Shown piece by piece: positions 8,688 to 17,978 of a stretch of DNA of 64,000 nt (its first letter is position 1; each line of letters starts with the position of its first letter). The notes under the pieces are model-generated. The model did not search any database, was not told the DNA's origin, and saw only the letters and a list, made by a program, of their open reading frames with translations. Source of the DNA: Agromyces kandeliae (GTDB lineage: Bacteria; Actinomycetota; Actinomycetes; Actinomycetales; Microbacteriaceae); NCBI RefSeq assembly GCF_009674665.1, contig NZ_WKJD01000016.1:124001-188000 (forward strand), given 5' to 3'. The position numbers were made by a program, and so were the translations under genes.

Positions 8688-9146
8688 ATGGCTGATCTGC
8701 GACTCGAAGAACTGAACGCGACGAACATCGTCGCCGCGAACACCCTGTCGCTGAAGCCGGGCCAGGAGCAGTTCATCGCGCCGGTCACCTACGCCGCCGA
8801 GTCCTCCGTCGTGAACCCCGCGACCGCATGGCAGCGTGTCGCGCTCAACGACGACAGGGTCGTCGGCTTCATCCACGGAAACTTCGACCCCGAGAACGAG
8901 CACGAGGAGTTCCGGGCCTGCATCTGGCGCATCAACGTCGACGCCGAGGCGCAGGGCAAGGGCGTCGGCCGGTTCCTCGCGCACGCACTCGCCGAAGAGG
9001 CGAAGCGCCGCGGGTTCGACCGCATCACCGTGCTGTGGGAGCCGGGCGAGGGCGGACCGGGCGAGTTCTTCCACCGCATCGGCTTCCGCGACGTCGGCGA
9101 GACCCAGTACGGCGACGTCATCGGCGCGCTCGAGCTCGCCGGCTGA
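8688..9146 (+). CDS. GNAT family N-acetyltransferase
   Basis: The 152-residue protein has the GNAT fold: the acetyl-CoA pyrophosphate loop appears as AEAQGKGVGRFLAHAL (about residues 84-99), followed by the strand RITVLWEP and a C-terminal FFHRIGFRDVG typical of the last motif. It should transfer an acetyl group from acetyl-CoA to an amine; the substrate is not predictable. The ATG at 8688 is chosen because a TAGGCT element sits 7 nt upstream and homology-like sequence begins there. The next gene, on the same strand 34 bp downstream, encodes an alkyltransferase-like protein. Confidence 0.85.
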   Translation: MADLRLEELNATNIVAANTLSLKPGQEQFIAPVTYAAESSVVNPATAWQRVALNDDRVVGFIHGNFDPENEHEEFRACIWRINVDAEAQGKGVGRFLAHALAEEAKRRGFDRITVLWEPGEGGPGEFFHRIGFRDVGETQYGDVIGALELAG

Positions 9147-9180
9147 GCCGACCCTCCACGACCCGGTCGAGGGGCGACGG

Positions 9181-9495
9181 ATGCCACGGCACGGCGAGGG
9201 CTTCGTCGACGCCGTGCTGGCCGTGGTGTCCGACATCCCTCCCGGCATGGTGATGACGTACGGCGACGTCGCGGCGACGCTCGGCTCGCGCGGAGCGCGC
9301 GCCGTCGGCCAGGTCATGGCGCGCTACGGCGGCGACGTGCCCTGGTGGCGCGTCATCCGTGCGGGCGGCCGCCCGCCGGCCGGACACGCGGTCGCCGCGC
9401 GCGAGCACTACGTCGCCGAGGGCGTCCCGATCCGCGCGGTCGACGACGAGGACGGCTACCGGGTCGACCTCGCGGCCTGCCGCTGGCGCGGCTGA
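9181..9495 (+). CDS. Alkyltransferase-like (ATL) DNA-binding protein
   Basis: The 104-residue protein matches the C-terminal DNA-binding domain of O6-methylguanine methyltransferase: GMVMTYGDVAATLGS forms the helix-turn-helix start and RAVGQVMARY the recognition region. The active-site motif PCHRVI is replaced by PWWRVI (Trp55-Trp56), so it has no methyl-acceptor cysteine. Such ATL proteins bind alkylated bases and flag them for nucleotide excision repair. It follows the GNAT gene by 34 bp and is probably co-transcribed. It converges on the histidine kinase gene ending at 9564. Confidence 0.88.
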   Translation: MPRHGEGFVDAVLAVVSDIPPGMVMTYGDVAATLGSRGARAVGQVMARYGGDVPWWRVIRAGGRPPAGHAVAAREHYVAEGVPIRAVDDEDGYRVDLAACRWRG

Positions 9496-9563
9496 GCCGT
9501 CAGCGTTCCCGCGCCCGGACCGGCACGGCCGTCGCGCGCCCCGCCCGTGCCCCGCGTGCGAGG

Positions 9564-11480
9564 TCAGAGGTCGGCAGGCGAGGAGACGACGCCGGGTGCG
9601 ACGGACTTCGCAGGGTCCGGCGCCGCAGCGGCATCCGGCGGCTCCGCGCCGGACTCGGCCGCGACGAGGAGCCCCGCCCCGGTGCCGGGGAGTTCGTCCG
9701 AGGCCTCGAGGTGCGCCGGCATGCGCACCGTGACCGTGGTCCCCGCGCCGCGCGGGGAGTCGAGCTCGATCGAACCGCCGACCGCGTCGATGCGGTCCAC
9801 GATGCCGAGCATCCCGGTGCCCTTGTCGAGCGACGCACCCCCGACGCCGTTGTCGCGGATCATCAGCACGAGCTCGTCGCCCTCGACGTAGGCCCGGACC
9901 CAGGCGCGCGTCGCCTGGGAGTGCTTCGCGATGTTGGCGAGCGCCTCGGCGACGGCGAAGTACGCCGTGGACTCCACGAGCTCGGCGAGCCGGCCCTCGG
10001 GCTGGACCGCGATGTCGACGGGGACCGGGCACCGCCCGGCGAGCTCGGGCAGCGCGAGCGCCAGGCCGCCCTGCGACAGCAGGCTCGGGTGGATGCCGTG
10101 CGCGAGTTCCCGCAGCTCCTTGAGGCCCTCGTTCAGTGTCGCGATCGACTCCTCCAACTCGTTCGCGAGCGCGTCGTCGTCGGAGGCGCGAGCCGTGTTC
10201 GCAGCGATGCGGAGCTGCATCCCCACGGCGACGAGGTGCTGCTGCGCCCCGTCGTGGAGGTCCCGTTCGATCCGTCGCCGCGCCTCGTCGCCCGCCTCGA
10301 CGATCCGCTGGCGCGACTGGCGCACCTGCTCGAGCGTCCGCTCGATCTCCGACCTGAGCCGGCCGTTGTCGACCGACAGCCGGAGTGCGCTCGAGACGCC
10401 GTCGAGCAGTCGCATGTTGTCGGTCAGCACGCGATCGTGCCGGATCAGGGCGATCGGCAGGCCGCTCGGCGATGCGACCGGCAGGATGCTGTGCCCGCGG
10501 CCCTCCTCGGCGGAGTCGATCGGGTGGCCCGCGGCATCCACGTACCGCCCGCGCTCCTCGTCCCACCAGAAGACCCGCACCGAGTCGTCCCGAAGGGTGC
10601 GCGCGAGCGATTCCGCCCACAGCCCGCGATCGGCGCCCTCGCGCGTGATGCGCATGAGGTCGGCGACGCGTGCCCGCATGTTGCGCGCGTGCGCGATGCC
10701 CGCCACGAAGCACACCGGCACCGAGGCCATCGCGATGAGCGACACGGTCTCGAGCGCGAGGTTGGGCGGGGCACCGGTGGCGTACCGGACCATCTGCGCG
10801 GCGAGCGTGCTCACCCACGACAGGAGCGCGACCGGCATGAGGAACGCGACCGTGCGCGCCGGCACGCTCCCGCGGACCCAGCGCAGGAGCAGTCGGAGCG
10901 CGATCGCGATCGCGAGCGCCACCCCGACGATGCGGTACCCGATGTCGACGATCGCGAACACGGCCGGAGCCTCGGCGACGCGGTACGGGTTGGGCACGCA
11001 CTCGCACGGCACCGAGTCGGGCCCGGCGAGCGCGAGGACGGTGAAGAAGTTCACGACGGTCGCCACGAGCGCCGTCGTCGCGATGACGCGGTCGAAGCGA
11101 TCACCGAGGCCGCCGCGCGGGTACACGAGGACGAGGATGCCGGCGACCACCGCCCAGCCGAGGTCGACGCCGCGGAGGATCGGCCAGAGCCATCCGAGCG
11201 ATTCGATCACCGGGTAGAAGGCCTGCGGGATCCAGAACAGGACGAACACGATCATGAGCCGCGCGGGCACCGGGTTCGGCCCGATCGCCCACGCGACGCC
11301 GGCGCACGCCGCGAAGACGAGCGGGACGATCGCGTGCACCGTCGTCCAGGACAGCTCCGGCCGCAGCGCCTCGGGGGTGGCGAGGTAGCCCGAGACCTCC
11401 ATGAACAGGCTGATCGCGACGACGGTCGCGATCACGGCGGTCCGTCGTGCGATTCGCCCGCGGCGGCCGGGTGCCATCAC
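9564..11480 (-). CDS. NarL-type sensor histidine kinase, multi-pass membrane sensor
   Basis: The 638-residue protein has about eight membrane helices in the first 280 residues, a GAF-like linker (about 290-370, including VRVFWWDEERGRYVDAAG), a coiled-coil segment (RSEIERTLEQVRQSRQRIVE) and a HisKA_3 H-box RRIERDLHDGAQQHLVAV. The ATPase domain shows AVAEALANIAKHS (N box), IRDNGVGGAS and GTGMLGIVDRIDAVGG (G boxes). A Pro/Ala-rich tail follows. It lies 7 bp after its response regulator gene, on the same strand. The start is GTG at 11478-11480 followed at once by an ATG; either could be used. The stimulus is unknown. Confidence 0.9.
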   Translation of the reverse strand: MMAPGRRGRIARRTAVIATVVAISLFMEVSGYLATPEALRPELSWTTVHAIVPLVFAACAGVAWAIGPNPVPARLMIVFVLFWIPQAFYPVIESLGWLWPILRGVDLGWAVVAGILVLVYPRGGLGDRFDRVIATTALVATVVNFFTVLALAGPDSVPCECVPNPYRVAEAPAVFAIVDIGYRIVGVALAIAIALRLLLRWVRGSVPARTVAFLMPVALLSWVSTLAAQMVRYATGAPPNLALETVSLIAMASVPVCFVAGIAHARNMRARVADLMRITREGADRGLWAESLARTLRDDSVRVFWWDEERGRYVDAAGHPIDSAEEGRGHSILPVASPSGLPIALIRHDRVLTDNMRLLDGVSSALRLSVDNGRLRSEIERTLEQVRQSRQRIVEAGDEARRRIERDLHDGAQQHLVAVGMQLRIAANTARASDDDALANELEESIATLNEGLKELRELAHGIHPSLLSQGGLALALPELAGRCPVPVDIAVQPEGRLAELVESTAYFAVAEALANIAKHSQATRAWVRAYVEGDELVLMIRDNGVGGASLDKGTGMLGIVDRIDAVGGSIELDSPRGAGTTVTVRMPAHLEASDELPGTGAGLLVAAESGAEPPDAAAAPDPAKSVAPGVVSSPADL

Positions 11481-11487
11481 AAGGGCA

Positions 11488-12159
11488 TCACCTCTGGCCG
11501 AGGAGCGTCAGCACCGCGAGCACGCGGCGGTGGTGCTCGGGGGACTCCTCCAGGTCGAGCTTCTGCAGGATGCTGCGGACGTGCGTCTCGACGGTCTTCA
11601 GGCCGAGGAACAGGGTCTGCGCGATGCCGCCGTTGGAGTAGCCCTGCGCCATGAGCTCGAGCACCGAGCGCTCGCGCTCGGTGAGGCGCGCGAGCGGGTC
11701 GTCGGCGCGCGTGCGCTGGACCAGCTGCTCGACCACCTCGGGGTCGACGACCGACCCGCCGGATGCCACGGTCTGCACGGCGCGCACCAGCGTCTGCGGT
11801 TCGGACACGCGCTCCTTCAGCAGGTAGCCGGTGCCGCTGCCCGCGCCCATCACGCGGAGCGCGTACTCGGGCGTCGCGTACATCGAGAGCAGGAGGATGC
11901 CGATCTCGCTGCCGTCCTGCCGGATGCGCTCCAGCGCGACGATCCCCTCGTCGCGGTGGGTCGGGGGCATGCGGATGTCGAGCACGGCGGCGTCGAGGTC
12001 GAGGTCGTCGATCGCGGCGAGCAGCTCGTCCCCCGTGCCGTAGGAGCCGACGACGTCGATGCCACCGCCCTCGAGCACCTTCGCGATCCCCTCGCGAAGC
12101 AGCAGCGCGTCGTCCGCGATGGCGACCCTCAGGGGCCGTTCCTCCGTGCGCTCAACCAT
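11488..12159 (-). CDS. NarL/FixJ family response regulator
   Basis: The 223-residue regulator has a receiver domain (IADDALLLREGIAKVL; Asp in AVLDIRMPP; Lys in GYLLKERV) and a C-terminal LuxR helix-turn-helix (LTERERSVLELMAQGYSNGG, KTVETHVRSILQKLDL). The ATG at 12157-12159 is supported by GGAGGTG upstream. It is the first gene of an operon with the kinase at 9564-11480. It is divergent from the large patatin gene, and the 218-bp gap could carry sites for it; one CCCC-N5-GGGG dyad is at 12253-12265. Confidence 0.93.
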   Translation of the reverse strand: MVERTEERPLRVAIADDALLLREGIAKVLEGGGIDVVGSYGTGDELLAAIDDLDLDAAVLDIRMPPTHRDEGIVALERIRQDGSEIGILLLSMYATPEYALRVMGAGSGTGYLLKERVSEPQTLVRAVQTVASGGSVVDPEVVEQLVQRTRADDPLARLTERERSVLELMAQGYSNGGIAQTLFLGLKTVETHVRSILQKLDLEESPEHHRRVLAVLTLLGQR

Positions 12160-12377
12160 CCAGGCACCTCCGATCGAAGGCGTGCGTGAGCCCCCGACGT
12201 CCATGCGCCGCCCACTCCCGACCATACGCGCCGAGCCGGGCCCTCTGGTGGACCCCGTTGTGGGGACAGTCCCGTGCGCGGGGGTGCATGGCCGTGCCAC
12301 GCTGGGAGCAGGTCGCGCACCCTGCCTGCCGCGCGGACCCCGAGGCGCCGGCCCGCGCCGTCCATCCGAGGAGCGTC

Positions 12378-15300
12378 ATGGTCCGATCCGGTTCGTCGCC
12401 GGCGTCCGCCCCAGCCGCGTCGACGGCGCGCGCCGCCACGTCCGGGCGTCCGGTCCGACTCGTCGTGGTCCGCCCGGAGGAGCGCGTCGACCAGGTGCTC
12501 GGACGCCACCCCGGTGCCACGCCGTCCTTCAACCGCACCCTCAGGGTCGCGCTCGCGATGCGCGGAGGCGTGAGCCTCGCCGTCTGGATCGGCGGCACGG
12601 TCGCCGAGCTCGACCTGCTGCGCCGCATCCGCCTCTTCGATGTCGGCGACGAGACGCTCGCGCTGGTGCCCGAGACCGCCGAGCGGCCGCTGACCGATCC
12701 CGTGCTCACCCGGCTGCAGGCCTACGCCGAGATGCTGGATGCCGCGGGGTACGACCGCGTCGAGTTCGACCTCCTCGCGGGCGCGAGCGCGGGCGGCCTG
12801 AACGCGGTCGTCTACGCGGTCGCCCAGCGCGCCGGCACCGGACTCGACCGGCTGCTCAGCACGTGGGGCTCGGTCGGCGGCTTCTGGGGGCTGCTGCACC
12901 CTCCCGGCGCCCGCGGCATCCTCGCGCTCATGCAGGGCGAGAACTACTTCCGGGCCGAGACGGGCCGGGCCCTCGTGGAGATCTACGACACCGACGACCG
13001 GCACCCCGACCTCGTGTCCGAGTACACCGCCGTCGACCTGTCCGTGACCGTGATCGACGCGAGCGACGAGTACGAGGAGGACGCGAACGAGGGCCGCGGG
13101 CACTTCCGGTTCGTCGGCGATGACGCGCACCGGCTCGACAACCGCATCCCCACCCGGGGTCGCGAGCTCGAGGCGGTCGATCCGACCGTGCGCGACGACG
13201 ACCTGACGAACCTCTCGAGGCTGGCGCTGGCCGCGCGATCGACCTCGTCGCTTCCCGGCGGGTTCGAGCCCGCGGCGATCGACTCGTTCCAGGGCGACGC
13301 GGGCGCGGGAGACGAGGCGGGCATCGACGGCGGGCCGGGGATGCGCTTCGCGTTCGCCGGTCACCGGTCCGAGGCGAGCACGCCGTACCGCGTGGTCGAC
13401 GGAGCCGTGTTCGACAACGTCCCGATCGAGCGCGCGCTGCGGGCCGCACGGTCGCGCGTGTCCGACCGGCGCGCGGATCGGGCGATGATCTTCCTCGACC
13501 CGGAGCCCGACCCGCCGCTCGGCGGGCGGGTCGACTGGGACCCGAACGCGTCCCGGTTCTTCCGTGCGATCAAGGCGATGTTCGACCGCCAGCTCCGACG
13601 CGAGTCCGTCGCCCGCGAAGTGGCGGAGCTCGAGCGGTTCAACACCGCGCAGCAGGTCGCGAGGGCGCGCTTCGAGAGCGCGGCCCCGCTCGTGGCGAGT
13701 GCGCTCGCCGACCCGTCGGGCGTGGCCGCGCGCCGACCCGCGTACCTCAGGGCGCTCTCGGTGGACCTCGCCGACCATCTCGCCGAGACGATCGCCGCCC
13801 CGAGCCTCTGGCAGCTGCACTCCTCGCTCGAGCATCGACGGCGGTACCGTCCGATCCCGCTCGTGAAGCTGACCGCACTGGCGGATGTCGCGACCGAGCG
13901 GGTCGCCGCGCTCTCGCCGACGCAGCGCGATGCGTTCGCGCGGTCGCCGCTCGCGCTTGCGGACGCCGCGAACTGCGTGCTCGGCTGGTCTCGCGCGCTC
14001 GAGGCGCTGCCTGCGGCATCGGGATCTCGGCACGGATTCGCCTTCGGCGAGGTCCGGGGGTCCGCCTATGCCGCACTCACGGCGGCCATCGAATGGCGGG
14101 ATCGGATCACCGTCCGCGTGCTCGAGACGACGGCCGCGTTCGCGGAGGGCGGTGACGACCCGACCGTCGACGACCTCCGCGGGTGGATCGACGTCTGGCT
14201 CGCCGAGAGCCGCCGCCACCGGGAGCGGGAGCTGTGGGACGGCCTCGACACGGCCGTCGCGCTGCTGCGGATCGCGACGGTGAACGTCGAGCGCGAGCTG
14301 GCCGGCGGCGCCCGCGAACTCACGTCGGAATGGGCCGCGTCGCCGTGGCGTCCGCTGGGGTCGAGCCCCATTCTGTCGGCCGTCGACCTGCCTCCCCTCT
14401 ACCACTCGGCCGGCATCCCGCCGGCGCTCTCGAGCGTGCGCTACTGGGCGATCGGCGTCGACGAGCCGCCCGCCGATCCGCAGGAGTTCCGCGCACTCGT
14501 GGCGGACCAGTGGTACGCGATGCTCGGCAGGGTCCTTCGCAGGGGCGACCTGAAGCCGACCGAGGCCGCCGCGGCCATCACGGCGGCGTCGTCTGAGGTG
14601 ACGCTCGACCGGGGCTCGAAGCTCGCCGGCTACGGGGTCGGCAACTTCCTCGGGTTCCTGGCCCGGGATTGGCGGGTCAACGACTGGTGGTGGGGTCGGC
14701 TCGACGGCGCCGCCGGCATCGCCAGGTTCCTGACGACGCTCGCGCCCGACGGCATCCGCACGGAGCACACCGTGCGCGTGCTGCAGGATGCGGTGCTGGC
14801 CGAGGCGGACGAGCCCGAGGTCGTCGGTCGCGACCTGTCGCCGCTCGAGCCGGCGTCGCCCTCACCCACCGCCGACGGCGGCATCGGGGGAACGGGCGCG
14901 GAGACCGCCGAGGCGGCGGGCACGACTCGACGCGCACGATTGCGTGCGGGGACGGACACCATCTTCAACCTGGACCCGTCGTACCGGTTCGCGATCGCGT
15001 CGCGCGCAGTGCGCCTGTTCGACCGGGTCGTCGTCCAGCCCGTGCGGACCGGCACGCGCTGGCTCGCGGGGGCGGCGCTGTTCCTGATGCGTCCCGTGCT
15101 CGTCCCGCTCCCGACGGTCTTCGACCCTCCCCGGCTGGCGCTCGTCTCGGGCTTCGCCGCCGCGGTCGCCTGGCTGCTCACGTGGGACGACATCGAGCGC
15201 GATTCGATCTGGTGGCTCGGCGTCGCGCTCGTGGCGGGCCTCGTCGCCATCGCCGTCATCGCCGGATCGGTGGCTTCGCGTCTCCGCCACTGGTCGGCGG

Positions 15301-16025
15301 TCGCCGACGCCCTCGACGGAGACCTCGGCACCGCGGCCCGCGAGGCGCGGCGCCGCGCGCTGCGCCCCGCCTGGTCCATCGCGGGCGTTGCGATGGCGAG
15401 CGTCCTCCCGTTCATGATCGCGATCATCGGCAGCAATTTCCTGCTGATGCTGCTCTGCCTCGGCGTCACGGTCGTGCTGACGGCGATCGCGGTGCGCGCT
15501 GCCGGCTCGGCGACGCGCGCCCGGATCCCGGGCCGGGACGTGCGCACGATCGTGATGATCTCGATCTTCGCCCTGCTGGGCGGCGTCCTGCCGTTCGTCC
15601 AGCTGGCGACGGAGTACCTCACACGCGACCGCACTCCCGCGGCGCTCGAGGTGCCGCAGGAACTCAACTGGGTCGCCCTCGCCATCGGCGCGGCGGCCGT
15701 CACGATCGCGCTCACGTGGGACTGGCTCCGGATCCGGTACCGGCCGCCGGTCGTCGACGAGGACGAGGAGAGCGAGGGCGGCGGCCGCGTCAACTGGATC
15801 AACCTCGTCAACTGGTGCTCGGTGACGATCGTCTCGGTGCTCGCCGGCCTGACCGCCTACGCGATCGCGAAGTTCCTCACGGTCGGCATCGCCTCGCTCC
15901 TCGCCGACACGATCGCGGCGACGGCGTTCATCGTCGCCTGGGCGAACGTCGTGTGGTGGATGCCCGACGGCATCCGCCGACTGCCCCGCATCGAGGACCG
16001 CGTCGAGCGCGCGCCGATGGACTGA
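12378..16025 (+). CDS. Large patatin-like phospholipase with C-terminal membrane domain
   Basis: The 1215-residue protein begins with a patatin domain: oxyanion loop MRGGVSLAVWIGG, nucleophile elbow GASAGG with Ser137, and the catalytic Asp341 in VDGAVFDNVP (DGA rather than DGG). Patatins hydrolyse acyl esters of phospholipids. A long helical middle region resembles the DUF3376 part found after such domains in actinobacteria. The last 200 residues hold about seven membrane helices, so the catalytic domain is tethered to the membrane. The ATG at 12378 has GAGGAG about 5 nt upstream; earlier in-frame starts overlap the divergent regulator gene. The protein is much longer than ordinary patatins (300-400 residues). 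Physiological substrate unknown. Confidence 0.88.
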   Translation: MVRSGSSPASAPAASTARAATSGRPVRLVVVRPEERVDQVLGRHPGATPSFNRTLRVALAMRGGVSLAVWIGGTVAELDLLRRIRLFDVGDETLALVPETAERPLTDPVLTRLQAYAEMLDAAGYDRVEFDLLAGASAGGLNAVVYAVAQRAGTGLDRLLSTWGSVGGFWGLLHPPGARGILALMQGENYFRAETGRALVEIYDTDDRHPDLVSEYTAVDLSVTVIDASDEYEEDANEGRGHFRFVGDDAHRLDNRIPTRGRELEAVDPTVRDDDLTNLSRLALAARSTSSLPGGFEPAAIDSFQGDAGAGDEAGIDGGPGMRFAFAGHRSEASTPYRVVDGAVFDNVPIERALRAARSRVSDRRADRAMIFLDPEPDPPLGGRVDWDPNASRFFRAIKAMFDRQLRRESVAREVAELERFNTAQQVARARFESAAPLVASALADPSGVAARRPAYLRALSVDLADHLAETIAAPSLWQLHSSLEHRRRYRPIPLVKLTALADVATERVAALSPTQRDAFARSPLALADAANCVLGWSRALEALPAASGSRHGFAFGEVRGSAYAALTAAIEWRDRITVRVLETTAAFAEGGDDPTVDDLRGWIDVWLAESRRHRERELWDGLDTAVALLRIATVNVERELAGGARELTSEWAASPWRPLGSSPILSAVDLPPLYHSAGIPPALSSVRYWAIGVDEPPADPQEFRALVADQWYAMLGRVLRRGDLKPTEAAAAITAASSEVTLDRGSKLAGYGVGNFLGFLARDWRVNDWWWGRLDGAAGIARFLTTLAPDGIRTEHTVRVLQDAVLAEADEPEVVGRDLSPLEPASPSPTADGGIGGTGAETAEAAGTTRRARLRAGTDTIFNLDPSYRFAIASRAVRLFDRVVVQPVRTGTRWLAGAALFLMRPVLVPLPTVFDPPRLALVSGFAAAVAWLLTWDDIERDSIWWLGVALVAGLVAIAVIAGSVASRLRHWSAVADALDGDLGTAAREARRRALRPAWSIAGVAMASVLPFMIAIIGSNFLLMLLCLGVTVVLTAIAVRAAGSATRARIPGRDVRTIVMISIFALLGGVLPFVQLATEYLTRDRTPAALEVPQELNWVALAIGAAAVTIALTWDWLRIRYRPPVVDEDEESEGGGRVNWINLVNWCSVTIVSVLAGLTAYAIAKFLTVGIASLLADTIAATAFIVAWANVVWWMPDGIRRLPRIEDRVERAPMD

Positions 16026-16124
16026 CGTCCGCGGTCATCGCGCGCCCTTCGGTGACGCCCGGGACGCGCCGAGCCCGGCCGCCTCGTCGCGACCCCCGCG
16101 ATGATGCTCGTCTCGCGCGTGATC

Positions 16125-16158
16125 GCGGATGCCTCGGGCTCGCGCCCGAGGCATCCGC
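16125..16158 (-). terminator. Terminator of the ABC exporter pair
   Basis: A perfect 15-bp stem (16125-16139 with 16144-16158) with a TCGC tetraloop lies 11 nt past the stop of the downstream ABC gene. Confidence 0.8.
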
Positions 16159-16169
16159 CCGCCGCACCG

Positions 16170-17978
16170 CTACACGAGCGAGTCGCGCCAGGCCGCGTGC
16201 AGCGCCGCGAACCGGCCCGTACCGCCGATCAGGTCGGCGGGCGAGCCGTCCTCGACGATGCGGCCGTGCTCCATGACGAGCACCCGGTCGGCGATCGCGA
16301 CCGTCGAGAGGCGGTGCGCGATGATGACGGCCGTGCGGTCGGCGAGCAGCGTCTGCAGGCCCTCCTGCACGAGCCGCTCGCTCGGGATGTCGAGCGAGCT
16401 CGTCGCCTCGTCGAGGATCAGGACCGCGGGGTCGGCGAGGAACGCGCGTGCGAACGAGATCAGCTGGCGCTGGCCCGCCGAGACGCGCCCGCCGCGCTTG
16501 TTCACGTCGGTGTCGTAGCCGTTCGGCAGCCCCTCGATGAACTCGTGAGCGCCCACCGCCTTCGCGGCCGCGACGATCTCGTCGAAGGTCGCCTCGGGCT
16601 TGCCGAGCGCGATGTTGTCGGCCACCGACCCGGAGAACAGGTACGCCTCCTGCGTGACCATGACGATCGCGCGCCGCAGGTCCTTCGGGTGCATGCGCCG
16701 GAGGTCGACCCCATCGAGCTCGACCACGCCGTCGCTCGGGTCGTAGAACCGCGAGATCAGCTTGGCGAGCGTCGACTTCCCGGCGCCGGTCGACCCGACG
16801 AGCGCGATCGTCTGGCCTGCGGGCACGTCGAGGTCGAACCTCGGCAGCACCACGCGGTCGGGCGTGTACGCGAACTCGACCGACTCGAACCGCACCCGGC
16901 CGTCGGCGGTCCAGAGGTCGACCGGCTCGGCGGGGTCGGGCACGCTCGGCTGCTCCTCGAGGACGCCCGAGATCTTCTCGAGCGCCGACGCGGCCGATTG
17001 GTAGGAGTTGTAGAACATCGCCAACTCCTCCATCGGGTCGAAGAAGCGCTTGGTGTACAGCACCGCCGCGAGCAGCACGCCGATTTCGAGTGCCCCGTCC
17101 GCCACGCGGAACCCGCCGACGAGCAGCACGCCCGCGACCGCGACGTAGCCCATGAGGTTGAGCGCCGGGTTGTACACGGCGAACAGCCCGAGCGCCCGGG
17201 CGTTGACGTCGCGGTAGTCCTCGACGAGGTCGCCGAACACGCGCTCGTTGCGTCGCTCCGAACGGAACGCCTGCACCGCGCGGATGCCGGTCATGGTCTC
17301 GACGAACTGCACGATGAGCTTCGCGCTCGCGACGCGCGAGCGCCGGAACAGCCGCTGCGAGCGCACCTGGAACCAGCGCGTGAGCGCGACCAGCGGGAGC
17401 AGCGTCGCGAGCAGGACGAGCCCGGAGAGCCAGTCCAGCCAGACGAGCGCGATCGCCGTGAAGAGCATGTAGAGCAGGCCCCGCACGAGCTGGTTGATGC
17501 CCTCGTCCATGAGCTCGCGGATCGCGTCGAGGTCGCTCGTCTGGCGCGAGATGATCCGGCCCGACGTGTACGACTCGTGGAACTCGAGCGAGAGCTTCTG
17601 CGTGTGCAGGAACACCCGCGTGCGCAGGTCGATGAGCACGGACTGGCTGATCCGCGCGGCCATGCGGATGTACCAGGCGATGAGGAACGCCCCCACCGCG
17701 CCGGTGACGAGGTAGGCGAGCCCCGCGAGCCCGACCGGCAGCCAGTCCTGCGCCATGAGCGCCGGCAGCCCGCGGTCGATGCCGTAGGCGATGATCGCCG
17801 GCCCGGCGACCTGGGCGGCCGTCGAGACGACGATGACCGCCATCGTCACCCAGAGCTGCGCGCGCAGCGGCTGCAGCAGGGACCCGAGCAGCCGCAGGCT
17901 CCGCCTGCGGATCCAGCGGGACTCGGCCTTCGTGTACTCGTCGCGCTCCTCGCCCTGCACCCCGGTCACGGTGCTCAT
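16170..17978 (-). CDS. ABC exporter half-transporter, second subunit
   Basis: The 602-residue protein is a fused membrane and ATPase half-transporter. Six membrane helices fill about residues 40-320; the ATPase has Walker [11 protein letters not shown]-loop MVTQEAYLF, signature RVSAGQRQL (variant of LSGGQ), Walker [14 protein letters not shown] and the H-loop IIAHRLST. Its start overlaps the stop of the preceding half-transporter gene by 4 bp, so they probably form a heterodimer exporting drugs, lipids or peptides. A terminator follows. Substrate is unknown; the small gene at 20036-20128 upstream is one possible clue. Confidence 0.92.
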   Translation of the reverse strand: MSTVTGVQGEERDEYTKAESRWIRRRSLRLLGSLLQPLRAQLWVTMAVIVVSTAAQVAGPAIIAYGIDRGLPALMAQDWLPVGLAGLAYLVTGAVGAFLIAWYIRMAARISQSVLIDLRTRVFLHTQKLSLEFHESYTSGRIISRQTSDLDAIRELMDEGINQLVRGLLYMLFTAIALVWLDWLSGLVLLATLLPLVALTRWFQVRSQRLFRRSRVASAKLIVQFVETMTGIRAVQAFRSERRNERVFGDLVEDYRDVNARALGLFAVYNPALNLMGYVAVAGVLLVGGFRVADGALEIGVLLAAVLYTKRFFDPMEELAMFYNSYQSAASALEKISGVLEEQPSVPDPAEPVDLWTADGRVRFESVEFAYTPDRVVLPRFDLDVPAGQTIALVGSTGAGKSTLAKLISRFYDPSDGVVELDGVDLRRMHPKDLRRAIVMVTQEAYLFSGSVADNIALGKPEATFDEIVAAAKAVGAHEFIEGLPNGYDTDVNKRGGRVSAGQRQLISFARAFLADPAVLILDEATSSLDIPSERLVQEGLQTLLADRTAVIIAHRLSTVAIADRVLVMEHGRIVEDGSPADLIGGTGRFAALHAAWRDSLV

